A stretch of 64,000 nt of DNA. Origin: Carposina sasakii. Taxonomy: Eukaryota > Arthropoda > Insecta > Lepidoptera > Carposinidae. Position 1 is the first letter of the stretch. Each line of letters opens with the position of its first letter. The notes under the pieces were generated by a model. It saw only the letters and a program-made list of their open reading frames with translations. It made no database searches and was not told the DNA's origin. Below, piece by piece: positions 32,261-43,079 of this stretch. The stretch lies in the NCBI GenBank assembly GCA_014607495.2, contig CP053169.1, forward strand, positions 9,300,001 to 9,364,000, given 5' to 3'. A program made the position numbers and the translations under genes.

Positions 32261-34990
32261 ATCATAAAACAAGTTTAATTAATAAAACGATTAAGTAGAA
32301 CGACAAATAACGAGTGCTATAAAAAAAGGTTAGGTTAGAGATAAATGTTATTACGCAAGTCCAAATATTTATTGTTTATCTACAAGCCCGCTACGTACAA
32401 CGCAAACTTAAATATAAACAAGCTCAAATTAAAAATTTATTGGTTCATAAAAATCGGTATGTATGTAGGGTTTTTATTTTTTTTCTACATGGAAACAGTT
32501 TATGTTATGTCACCGTGCCTGGCACAGAAATCACGGATACACCACCTTTTACGTCTTAATATCGAAGGACAAAACATTTTTAATAGACATTCAACCTCTT
32601 CATTTTACCGCCCAAACAAATATTAAACCTTAAACACCGTTTACATTTACAAAACCGCTGATACACTCTGAATAGGCGAAAATTAATCAATGTTGACCTA
32701 CATAATCTTGCTTACCGGTTATTTAGATACTGGCACACAAAAAAACAAAACAATATTACACTGTTTAGGCAAAGGCACTGTTGTTACTAAAATAAAAATC
32801 ACTGTCCACTACCACGTATTGACGGAGACAACTGTCGTGCGATACAAAATTAACAGACTGTTGCGTACAAAATCAATAAATCTACATTATACACACCTAT
32901 CTACGAAGCGGTAGGAATTTCAGACTCCGAGTCTGGCCTGCCCATTCAATAGCAGCGAGAGGCATGCGTAGAACGGACCCAAGAAGCTACGTGCAAACGC
33001 GCGGGAAAACTGACGTTTTATTTTTTCTAATCAACGCCGCAGATGCGCCACAGGCATGAAAAGACGTCTGTCTTTCAGCTACGCGAGATGAGAATGACGT
33101 AGGTAGGACAATACGCACACAAAAACAACTAAGATTATAATGTAATACATAAAAATAAATGTGAGTGTTTTTATCAGAAGATGTTGCTGCGAGAGACAAA
33201 TAAAATCAATATGCGCTTTAGCAAATTGATACAATAGAATACGTAGTAGTTATTTGGCTAAGTTTAACTTACGTACAAATACTCCCATCAGGTAGAAATA
33301 CCTAGAAACTTAATATATTTAGTTAGTAACTATACTATTTTTGAATAAGTATAAAATTTTGCAAAATTTTTATAGGTTTGGTGAATTTTACCCGATTACG
33401 ACGAATCGACAAGGTAGATAGAGTAATTTAGAGGGCAATATACCTACGAATGCATGGAGGTATCATCTACATACATCATCATTATTATTTACCTACCCTT
33501 AACGACAAGGTGCGTTATCGTTCCGCATCAAACTAACGATCGAAAGATATTTTTATTTCAATATAGATAGTAATATCCACCCGGCCGGTAACCTGCCTAA
33601 CGCCAACTCTCCTTCGGAATAATAGTCGTCTGTCATGCCCATTGCCCATGTATGATTTCCCTGTACGGTTCCTGTTACATTAAATATTCAAGTAGACACG
33701 CAATTAAAATATTTTATTGTTTCGATTCTAAAAACGGATGTAACATAAATACCTATGTAAATAGAGTAGGGTTGCCATCTCAAAACTTTGAAAACCAGGA
33801 TTTGAAGAAGAAATACCAGGACATTTCGATTAAAACTATACATGTGCTAGCCCAGCGACAATACTATTGGAGGGAGTTAGTGGCGTGCGAATTTCAAAAC
33901 ATAGATCTTTAACACATTCAGTGCGGCGACTGCGTATTTGCTTCTTTTAGGCGTTCTAGAGGTGCCACTGACGCTTTTTTGCGTCGTCGCACTAGGCGTT
34001 AACCTAATGTCGGCACCCTTAGAAAATCTGCCGATAGCGAATGTGTCAGAACTCTAAAACTCAGGACGATGCTTAAAAACTATCCAGGACAGCCCAGGGC
34101 ACCCCAAAAAGCAGGACATGTCAAAAATATAGTGGTATCTTGTAAGTATAAAACCTCATACTCTTCCTAGGTCAGTCGATTCGGACCTGGCGTCGGGCCA
34201 ACTCTACTGAATTAAGAATGTACGGTTGCATAGTAAAGAAGCCTGCTCAGACTTGAATTACAATTGTCCGGATTGTACCGGGGTTGATAGCCGGCTAAAG
34301 GGGTCGGAAAATAGGGATGTGACAAAACGAATATGTAATATGTCTAGATATGTACATATAAAAGTAAAAAAGTGCATTCTCTGTGTCCAAATCCTAACTA
34401 TGTTAAGTGATTATATTGTCCAATGTTTGTTTGTACAATAAAGAATACAAGAAAAACTGTTTCCTAAAATACATTCAATAGTATTTTTTTTACTGCGAAT
34501 TAGAACTAGGGTAGGCACTAGGAACACGGGGAACACCTGTATCATAGGATTCATAAACGTTACATGACCCATATTGGGAGACTGTCTTGACATCAAATTT
34601 TTTTATTGTTATGTCATCAGAACTTAAGGTGCATACCTCAAATCATGTATCAATCATCTGCAAGAGGGTACAATTTTAAATAGATAGGTACTTCATTGAA
34701 CCCAAACAAATTGAGGGTTTAAGCTATATCATGAGGAGCGAAAAACGATTTACCGGGGTGTTATTCTATAATATTTTTAGGGATGTATTGGTTGACGTAA
34801 GCCTCAATCTGTGTAATTTATATAAGCAAAGCCCACTCATTCCTAGCTTTTCTGCTTAATCATGTAAATTAGTTGTTCGATAGTTCTCTGCATCGATAGT
34901 GTTAGTTACCACATCCCTATTTATGTTTTTACGGTCAGTGTCCCATAAACAGCTGACGTCGCTATAACTGGGACACCATTGAATCGATGC
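32261..34990. other. Spacer with a short GC-richer island
   Basis: No gene recognised. 32905-33110 is richer in GC and CpG (TCCGAGTCTGGCCTGCCC, GCAAACGCGCGGGAAAACTG, CAACGCCGCAGATGCGCC) and could be a promoter or first exon. 33760-34140 has clusters of CAGGACA motifs typical of an old repeat. 33930-34000 carries TGCGGCGACTGCG and its partial inverse CGTCGTCGCACT. Confidence 0.3.
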
Positions 34991-35070
34991 TTGTAATGTT
35001 CGTGTGCTAATAGACCATGACAATATGTTTTACTAGTAATGGACGCGACTTTACCCACGTTGTAAATACA

Positions 35071-35452
35071 TACAGGGTGATTTTTGGTCGTCAACGTTCC
35101 CGAAAACTACAGAATCTCCTCATCATCACGATCATTTTTCTCCATGGAAGCATACCTGGGAAGTGTCTGGTTTCCAAAATATTAGGGTCCAAAGTTGAGT
35201 AAATAGACTGCGTTTTTCAGCATAAATGCACATAGACGCGCGTAGCAGGATTTTTTCGAAAAATAATTAATATCTGTCTATAAAAAAACTAACATAAACA
35301 CTACCTAGACACTATAAATTTCGCACGATCAAGGAATTTAAAAAAAAAAAATTTTTTTTTTTTCCCAGCATTTTTTTTTGCATAAACTTACTTTATTTCA
35401 TGTATAGAATACGTACCCTTCGTTAAAGGTGGCCACAAAAAAACATTCTGTA
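35071..35452 (-). mobile_element. TACAGG-family MITE, complete (reverse)
   Basis: Ends TACAGGGTGATTTTTGGTCG and ACATTCTGTA; internal GCGCGTAGCAGGATTTTTTC and ACGTACCCTTCGTTAAAGG. It is inserted beside an ACTAGTAATGGACGCGACTT T-family remnant (35033). Confidence 0.8.
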
Positions 35453-35610
35453 TAGTCGCTCACATTATTCCCAAAGAAGTTGGGCAGAAGTGTGCAAATT
35501 ACACATCAACTTTTCACAGGTTACCCAATTAAGTCCCACGTGATAAGGGGTGAGCCTACCGCCGCTTTTTGGGCACAAATAATACAATCTAGCGACCAGT
35601 AAAAGGCGAA
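35453..35610 (+). repeat. S3 dispersed repeat
   Basis: CACATTATTCCCAAAGAAGT, TTGGGCAGAAGTGTGC, ACATCAACTTTTCAC, ACCGCCGCTTTTTGGGCAC, AATCTAGCGACCAGTAA. Longest S3 copy. Confidence 0.55.
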
Positions 35611-36052
35611 AGAGCTAAGCATACCTACATATGGGTAAATATACAGCGAGGAGCGACTTTGTTTTATAATATGTATTAATAATTAATCAACAAAAGAAAT
35701 GTTATTGTTCTTGAAGATGGGCCATTAGTTGTTATACCTATCTACTAGTAGACACTGCACTCTACTCAGAGGTAGCACACTTTACAATCGAGTTAGCAAA
35801 CAACTAGAAGCTTCCCTGTCTAAAAGCATCGAAGTTCGATAGCAACCTCTACTATGTAAACGCTTTTAAACTAGGCCACAGGATAGTTACTTACTTTTAA
35901 TAGGTACTTGAGTACAACTAGTATTTCAACCACCAGCATGCCATATACCCTCCACTGACACTTAAGTCTGACGACTCATGATTGCTAACCTAACTGTCAC
36001 TATAAAAATCCAGAACCGAGCATGCAATTTGTAGGTACATGGTACACATACA

Positions 36053-36250
36053 CATCAGCTTCTTGCAGTCCACTGCTGGACGTAGGGCCAGGGGTCAGGA
36101 CACGTCACAAGGCTACTGCCATAGGGGGTTTTGCCCATAGTGAAGACGCTGGCCAGGCGGGTTGGTGACCGCAGTGTGATTTTCGGACTATGTTGTCAAC
36201 ACGGGAGGCGCTGCTGCCCACTTCCCGGAGGTACATAAGTGCTTCTCCGA
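36053..36250 (-). mobile_element. LINE-B 3' end (reverse)
   Basis: CAGTCCACTGCTGGACGTAG, CACAAGGCTACTGCCATAG, GGTTGGTGACCGCAGTGTGA, TTGTCAACACGGGAGGCGCT. Matches 20281, 46915 and 50040. Confidence 0.6.
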
Positions 36251-36764
36251 ATAGACTAATATATGCGTGAGATTTATGTTAGTTACCTAAATAGTGTGAC
36301 GTCGGGGTTTTATGCTGCTTTTCCCCGGTGTCGAGTCCATATCCTACTACCAGTGGTGAACGTGTACCTAAATGCATTTGCCCATGTAAAAAAACAAAAG
36401 CTTCTTAATAATAGATTAAATATATTCTAGACCGTTTTACACTCCATAGCCTGCTGTGCTAGAAGACAATAAAGAAATTGTAACCGCAATAAAATAAATT
36501 GGCACTAATAAAAAAAAGCTATCAATAAAATGATGCCAAATACCAATATATCATGATTCGACGAATGATGGACAGTCATTTAAATTATTCTTGTAATGAG
36601 CTGAATGATTTTATTTTGGCAGCTAGGGATATATAGGGTGTAACAAGGATACATTTAAAATAATTAGTATAATTATTTTCTGTCAAATTAGCAACTAGTT
36701 TAGCGAGATACCTATGCCCTTAGACCTATGCCATTTAATTTTTGGTTTTAGATCTCGACTACGC

Positions 36765-36975
36765 CGTAGCATTTAGCTACGTGCTACGTAGAAATCAGTA
36801 GAAAATCTAATTTATTATTTCTCCTAATTTTATTTTTGGTGTTTTAATTTTAAGTCGTGTTTAATTGTAAAAAAACAATGACAATCTATAAACACAAATT
36901 ATTTTTAGTGGCTTTTCTACGTAAATAGGTTTCAGTTAAATGAGCTGACTACGCCGTAGCAGATGCTACGAAGAT
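36765..36975. repeat. Direct repeat pair GACTACGCCGTAGC
   Basis: GACTACGCCGTAGC occurs at about 36768 and again at 36947, each followed by ATTTAGCTACG or AGATGCTACGAAG. The motif is itself palindromic (CTACGCCGTAG). It probably marks the ends of a decayed element of about 200 bp. Confidence 0.45.
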
Positions 36976-36984
36976 GTCTACCTT

Positions 36985-37195
36985 TTATCAAATTATTTGC
37001 CTGCTTGCGACGCCATAGGTCCTAGGTTCGAATCCCGGTAGATGCAAACATTGATATGATGAATATCGATGTTTGTTTCCTAGTCATGGATGTTTCTATA
37101 CTTGTCTATGTATTTATATATCGTTGCTTAGTACCCACGACACAAGACCTTATGGATCTTAATGTGGGACTAGGTTAATGTATTGTGTAGTGTGT
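36985..37195 (+). mobile_element. tRNA-derived SINE (family V)
   Basis: B box AGGTTCGAATCCCGG, then ATGATGAATATCGATGTTTG, CATGGATGTTTCTATAC, TATATATCGTTGCTTAGTAC and GTGGGACTAGGTTAATG. The tRNA-like head is 5'-truncated. Typical lepidopteran SINE tail. Confidence 0.65.
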
Positions 37196-38110
37196 GAATA
37201 TTATTATTATTCTGCTGATTAAGAGCTTATAAAATACTTATCGTCTTTATTTATGTAAGTTACTTAAGTATGTATTTAAATTTTCCTTCACGAAATAACA
37301 ACTATCATAGGCCGATTCGTTTACACAGTTCATGATAGTACTTACTTCATATTTCGTAAGTAACTACGTTGTATGCATAAAAGCAAAGAAATTAGGTAAA
37401 CCTGAAATATTATTGACTACTTTCTGATAATTACTAGTTAAGAACACGAGATGTTTATAGAGTAGGTACCTAGGTAGGTAGATACATAGACAGTCAGTAC
37501 CTACCTACATTACGTGACGTAAACTTTGGCAAATATGCATAGGCACTAAGCATAGGAAATGTTACAGATTTTTTCTGTCTATACCTGTGGTCAAACGGAT
37601 CTTAGTATGGAACTGTTCATGATGGGTGTGATACTTATCATTATGCACCATACTCGTACATTCTTACATACATATTACCAGCATGTATGAAGCATACATA
37701 GATACATAAGTATTCACACGGCTGTTCCCAAAAGTAACCAGAGCTCACGATCAGGAAGGCGATCATAGCAAGGTAAAAACTGTGCCATAAAACAAAAAAC
37801 TTCAAATCGTACAAGTAAGCGTATAGAAGCAAGACCTAATCTGAACACATCTCTTTGCCAATGTCTAGTCACAAGCAGTTACCCATCCCAGGATAAGAAT
37901 AGACACTTCCGTAGACGAGGGAATGTAGAGGACTTGTCCCAGCTATTACAGAGGTATAGGTGTATAAAGCCTCGTTTGTTTTAATAAGTGTTAATATTGT
38001 AATATAAGCTAATTAGCGACCGCCCAGACCGCGTAATCTTTAGAATTCCCGTTATTTCCCGTACCCGTGGGAATTTCAGAAAATAATTACCTACCTCAAA
38101 AACATAGCAA

Positions 38111-38140
38111 ACTTCTTCTTTCTTTCTTTCTTTCTTTCTT
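38111..38140 (+). repeat. (TTTC)n microsatellite
   Basis: Six to seven CTTT units, followed by TATTGTACACACACACA. Confidence 0.9.
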
Positions 38141-38462
38141 TATTGTACACACACACATAAATAAAAAATAACACAATTAAAATAAATATTGTACAAAGGC
38201 GAGCTTATCTCTATAAGAGATCTCTTCCAGCTAACCCGAATAAAAATATTTTAAAAAAAAAGACATATCACAGAATAGATAAAACACATGTGCACAGAGG
38301 GAGAAAAAAAATACAGATAACAAAGAATAAACAAATACTATACATACTAATTTTCATACATATTCCATAATAACCTACTACCTACTAACTTCAGTTCATG
38401 CAAACTTCTAACCCCGTTTTACCCACTTAGGGGTGGTGTTTCGTAAAATCCATTCTTAGTGG

Positions 38463-38654
38463 CCCCCTGATTACGTAAAAGCAATAGCAAAGCCGAAGCA
38501 AAGCGTAAGCGAAAATTATACAATATTCGCCTTGAAATGTCAAATTTCCTTTGTAATTCATTTTACGTAGGTAATACGAATTTGACAAGCGATCAGCGAT
38601 TTTTGTACAATTTTCGCTATCTCTTTGCTTTTGCTAGTTAAATAATAAGGGGGC
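38463..38654. mobile_element. GGTCCCCTGATTACGTAA-family MITE
   Basis: Left CCCCCTGATTACGTAAAAGC and right TAGTTAAATAATAAGGGGGC are partial inverted repeats. Next to them, AATAGCAAAGCCGAAGC and GCTATCTCTTTGCTTTTGC pair. Relatives at 52318, 62926 and 8282 share ends but differ inside. Confidence 0.65.
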
Positions 38655-39239
38655 GGGTATATATTTTTATAATCTCAGCCATCTTGTTCCTCTATGGCCA
38701 TAGGAATACCACTGTTGAACTTAGGCCTCCCCTCAATAATGGTGGTAGGTACTTACGTGGAAATTTTATACACACATAATTTACCTAACTTATTCAGTTC
38801 CACGTGGTAACCTACCGCCGCGCCGCTTGGCCGAGATTTATTTTTCAAGAGTTTTAAGAAAACACTCAGCTCAGGCCTCAGACAAAACTAATTAGCATAT
38901 GCGCGATATCGTTATAAGTTACGTAGGTTACAATTCCGTGGTGTCTTGCATCCGTGGCCATACCATTATGACCATTAATCCATTAGGTGGACAAATAAGG
39001 GAGTGCACGTGCGAGCTATTATCCAATCAGATGCATTGTGATGCAAGGTTAAGGATTAAGTGGTAGGTAATCAGGTTTTGTGTGCGTAGGGCCTGATTTA
39101 TCCTTAGGCTACTCATAATTTGGCTGCAGACTAGGTCACGAGGATCCCCATCCTATCTTCGAGAGCGCAATCTGCACATATTTCTATATTATCTGTATAT
39201 TTTTTCTATACGAATAAGCAAACTTACTGAGTAGCTATA

Positions 39240-39345
39240 CGATCACCCCATACGAGTACTACGTGGGAGTCAAGCTAACTGGTGAAGTGGATGTGAAATT
39301 TGCACACTTCTGCCCAACCTCTTTAAGGGATAATGGGCGTGACTA
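39240..39345 (-). repeat. S3 dispersed repeat (reverse)
   Basis: ACACTTCTGCCCAACCTCTT and GATAATGGGCGTGAC are the reverse of 18420 and 35453. Confidence 0.5.
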
Positions 39346-39586
39346 TAGGTATAATAAAACTACTGTAACTTATCGCTGTTTGTGCACGATAATCACAGTA
39401 CTTGAATGCAGTTTTCGGGAATGTGATGGGCATAATTTGGCATTTAGTGATTTTTTATTTGTTTGCAGCGTATAGGCTCCGAAACTACGAACGGACAGAC
39501 AAACATACATCTACATACACACTCTGCGTTCCCGAAACGGGATGGCCAATGTAGTAATCTAGGAATGATATGGTAAAAATAAATAT

Positions 39587-40722
39587 TATTTTATTCCTGG
39601 ATTATTACAAGAATTACAAGACAGGATGCAGGGTATCTCTCTACTACCAAACTATAATCAAAAATAATAATAAATGAGCTATGACATAATAAGTTCACTT
39701 TTTATTGATCAAGAAAATTAAATAAATAACTTAATTAACAAATAAATAAATACTAATACTTAAAAGTAATTGTATAATAGCCTCGATCTATTTAGGTAGG
39801 TTCATCGGAGATATAGATTTGTAGGTATTCATCGTCATTTACAGCCCTGAGAAGTCCACTGTTGGACATAGGCCTCCCCCAACAACCTCCACTCCGACCG
39901 GTCGGAAGCAGCCTGCATCCAACCGACGCCCGCGACATTGGTCAGGTCGTCCTTCCACCTCGCGGGTGGCCTTCCCACGCTGCGTTTGCCGATACGTGGT
40001 ATCCACTCTAGAACTTTCCGACTATAACAATTGTATAATAGCCACGAACTATTTAGGTAGTTTGTTCAGAGATATAGATTTGTCGGTATTCCCACAAAAC
40101 TGTGTCACTAGTTTTACAGTACAAAAAATACGAAAATCCGTTAAATTGTTCACAAAAAAAGTACATAGCTATGATAGTAACATTAAAATGTATTTTCTAC
40201 TTTCTATCATATTGGCTTAATTGATAAATAATCAAACTAGTTCTACTATTCCTAAATTAATGTAATTGAAATACTCAAATACATACTGACCAGTTCCCAA
40301 ATACATAAATTTAAATGATTAAAAATGTTAAATAAAAGTATACTTACTACTACTACTAACTTAAACTGAAATTAGCTTGTACAAATGCATAATTAAATTA
40401 AGAAAAACCTTAACAAATATTGTAATAAGTTAGTATTAAATTAACACAATGAACGCTAGTCTAAAATAATATTTACAAAACTTTGGAACATATTATGCTT
40501 TGGTTACTTGAATATATTTTGATGCATACTAACTATGGATAATAAGGAACAAAGTACTTTTTAATAAATACAGTTAAAGCCGATTTTTGTAATGGAAATA
40601 TAGGATAAAATTGATGATGACTATCTTGATTAAGTTTTAGAGAAAAACAGCATCAAATTCTTCACAAGCCATCTGACAATTGGAAAAATTGGCTCTTAAA
40701 AGACTACTTCTCATTGAAAAAT
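39587..40722 (-). other. Downstream region / possible 3' UTR of the 41-kb gene
   Basis: AT-rich, no coding frame. TTTATT on the plus strand (AATAAA on the minus strand) occurs at about 39590 and 39701, which would end a minus-strand transcript. A LINE-A fragment (39831-40022) interrupts the stretch. Confidence 0.35.
39831..40022 (-). mobile_element. LINE-A 3' end (reverse), well preserved
   Basis: CAGCCCTGAGAAGTCCACTG, ATAGGCCTCCCCCAACAACC, CTCCGACCGGTCGGAAGCAG, CACCTCGCGGGTGGCC, ACGTGGTATCCACTCTAGAA. The least-decayed nucleotide copy of this family here. Confidence 0.7.
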
Positions 40723-41613
40723 CTACATATTTTGCTGCAAAAACTTCCTTTCATTAATACAATTCTCTAACTCATCATGGTATTTATCAATTTTAACATC
40801 AAACCCTGGACTCTGGATGCTGTAATCAAAGCTATTGCCTGTTATAACCTTCTCTCTGTTCAAAGTAGAGTCAAAGCGCACCTTCTTTCCTGGTGTATAA
40901 GTTCTATTTTGAGATATCTCAGACTCATTACTTCTCTCCCTCAATGGAGTGACATTCATATTTAGTTGAGTATTCCTTAAGGTTTTAATAGTCTCATACT
41001 GATGTTCTTCGTCATCATCCATCTCCTCAATTTCTATTTCATCAGAATTGTCCAGGTTTAAAGCCGGATTTTCTATCCCCGCTTCCTTTTCAGCTTTCTT
41101 CTGTTTTGGAGGTTTTCTGGGAACTTCATATGGATTTAATGTGATATTGTTTTCTTGTTTATCTGCTTTGAAAGTTTTCTTTAACTTCTTTAGTACCCTT
41201 TTTGATAGTCTGTTACCAGCTCTTAAGAAATTGAGCTTGGAGTTTTTACTATCATCAGAGCCAGTTGAACTGTTCTCACTGCCCATTTTGTTTAAATTCA
41301 AAATGTCTCTAGCACCAAACTGAGACACATCATAGCCAAGTATCTTGCTTTGTTTGCTGTACATATCTTGCACATTTTCATATATAGGACTGTTTATTCT
41401 ATAGTTATCAATATTTTCATATTCATGTACAGTTTCAAGGTTCAATGATTCATTTACAGTAGATATAGTACTATTTGTATCACTAGCAAATAATCTTCTG
41501 GGCATTATAGGATTTAATAGTTCCATTGGTTCATAATCTGGTCTGATTTCATTGTTATCATTAACTAGTATTTTCTTCTTGTTTATTGTCAACATCATCA
41601 ATATATTCTAGTT
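40723..41613 (-). CDS. Unrecognised disordered protein, second frame (C-terminal half)
   Basis: A frame of 292 residues from the first ATG at 41601, open back to about 41613, and offset by +1 from the upstream frame, which it overlaps by about 50 bases. It contains RPDYEPMELLNPIMPRRLF, a Tyr-rich set (YENIDNYRINSPIYENVQDM), a strongly basic block (RLSKRVLKKLKKTFKADK), NPYEVPRKPPKQKK, the motif NPALNL, an acidic run (EIEIEEMDDDEEHQYE) and TYTPGKKVRF, and ends KFLQQNM. Overall disordered and phospho-site-like, with no enzyme fold. The shared N-x-[AG]-L-[DN]-L motif with the upstream frame argues for one protein. A one-base indel in the AGAAGAAAATAC stretch would fuse the frames. Family not recognised. 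Confidence 0.65.
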
Positions 41614-42472
41614 CCTCATCTACATCTAAGAATGGGTTATGAGCAGGTATAACTACTTCTGCATTATCATCAGGCTCAAGGAATGGATTTGTATTTTTCT
41701 TCAGCACAGCCTTTCTAGGATCATTAATAATTTTCTTTTTGGTTATAATTGTAATTTGTTTAATCTCCATTATATTACTTTCATTCAAATCATCATCCAG
41801 ATACAGTGACTGGTTTGCATTTGGTGAATCCAGAGCCAATTTGTCAATGAAACTTAGATTTAAACTCCCATTATGGTTAATAAATGTTTGTTTAGTTACA
41901 CTTGCATGTGTTATATTCGGTTTGCAAATAGTTGACATTTCTGATTCATCCTCTCCAAAAATATTTGGTTGTGATACAGCTACATTATCTGCATTAGCCA
42001 CATTATGGCTTTTATTATCCAAAATTGATATTCCTGAATCTAACTCGTCTATTTTAGAGATTTCAATACTGTCACTTGTATCTAGAACTGGTGCATTGGT
42101 AATTTCAGTCTCTGGCTTTAAATCTAATGCATTATTTATACATTCTGATTCGTTGTCACCCACAACAACTGATGACTTACATCTAAGATTTCTACGTACA
42201 TTTTGTAGTTCATGTGCTAAAAGTTCATTTACTCTTGATTTAGATATGCCCAGGTCTAGTGCAGTATTATCGAAGGTGACTATATCACAGCTTTTGCTTC
42301 TCTTACGTTTTTTACTGGGTACTATTTCCATGACGGTATTGCACATCGGATCCTCGTTGGCTAGAAGGTCGAGACCAGGATTGAGGTAGACGTTGGTGCT
42401 TGGTGCAATTATTTTTCGCTTTATTTTTGAGTTTGGAATTATTTCAAATTGGTTGTTGTCAACAGGCTCCAT
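41561..42472 (-). CDS. Unrecognised disordered protein, first frame (N-terminal half)
   Basis: The start chosen is the ATG at 42472 (MEPVDNNQFEIIPNSKIKRK), because CTATTTCAG ending at 42475 is a good splice acceptor two bases upstream; the more distal in-frame ATG at 42502 would lie in that intron. The frame runs about 303 codons to TAA at 41561. It is Asn/Ser/Asp-rich with a basic KKRKRSKSCD that could serve as nuclear localisation, three copies of N-x-[AG]-L-D-L (NPGLDL, NTALDL, NNALDL) and two NPFL-acidic motifs (NPFLEPD, NPFLDVD). No signal peptide, membrane span or known domain. The 5' UTR exon lies upstream, probably before 43080. It may continue into the frame at 40723. Confidence 0.7.
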   Translation of the reverse strand: MEPVDNNQFEIIPNSKIKRKIIAPSTNVYLNPGLDLLANEDPMCNTVMEIVPSKKRKRSKSCDIVTFDNTALDLGISKSRVNELLAHELQNVRRNLRCKSSVVVGDNESECINNALDLKPETEITNAPVLDTSDSIEISKIDELDSGISILDNKSHNVANADNVAVSQPNIFGEDESEMSTICKPNITHASVTKQTFINHNGSLNLSFIDKLALDSPNANQSLYLDDDLNESNIMEIKQITIITKKKIINDPRKAVLKKNTNPFLEPDDNAEVVIPAHNPFLDVDEELEYIDDVDNKQEENTS

Positions 42473-42476
42473 AACT
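42473..42476 (-). other. Splice acceptor defining the 41-kb gene start
   Basis: On the minus strand TTTATACTATTTCAG precedes TTATGGAGCC. The pyrimidine-rich run and CAG make this a convincing 3' splice site for a 5' UTR intron, which decides the start codon. Confidence 0.6.
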
Positions 42477-42889
42477 GAAATAGTATAAAGAAAAATATTC
42501 ATTTACTGTACAGTTTAATGCAATAGTTTTAACCCGAAGAGATAAACATGAAATTGAAAACTGATTTCCTAAGTCCAGGTAGGTACACATTTCTATTTTA
42601 AAGAATAGTTTAAATCTTTAAACTATTCTGCTATAAAAGCTGTAAAAATCGACGAACATCGTAATGAACACACTCTAACTAGTTGAATTACAATATAAAA
42701 ACTTAAAGATAATAAGATTTTCATTAATAAATTACATTAGAAGGATGCAGTAACTATGCAGTGTATCCATCCATTCATATTCAGGGCTCTTACCGATACG
42801 TAGAAGTTTATTGACACACTACCATGTATTTGGTTAACTCATATTCCACTAATTCACATTATTCCAATGTATTTTATAGTTTTAACAAG

Positions 42890-43070
42890 TTTCATTCATA
42901 ATTTTCCGTTTTTTCGATGTTTGGAAATGTAAACAAAAGGGGAAGCAAGCAGGTGACAGGTGTTCGGCGACGGTTATAAAGTTTCCAGCTTCTAAAAATA
43001 AAAATCCTAAAATTCTCCCCACATTTTCTTTTCTTTTTTTTTGCCGACCAATGGGCAAAGGAACTAAAAT
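42890..43070 (-). promoter_or_regulatory. Possible promoter / 5' UTR exon of the 41-kb gene
   Basis: On the minus strand it holds GCCCATTGGTCGG (an inverted CCAAT box, at about 43037-43049), a purine run and a CpG-bearing stretch (ACCGTCGCCGAACACC), in contrast to the AT-rich flanks. No TATA box at a fitting distance is certain. Confidence 0.3.
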
Positions 43071-43079
43071 TGTTCATAG

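Noticed and set aside
32345..32626. 93-codon plus-strand frame
   Set aside because: AT-driven Lys/Ile/Phe composition with no homology recognised. Consistent with chance.
41739..42389. A 216-codon plus-strand open frame
   Set aside because: It is the antisense shadow of the minus-strand coding frame at 41561-42472, and its hydrophobic composition is what reverse translation of Asn/Asp-rich codons gives.
42473..42502. ATG at 42502 as start of the 41-kb gene
   Set aside because: The stretch encoding IFLYTISV is the pyrimidine tract and CAG of an intron; the ATG at 42472 lies two bases after the acceptor.
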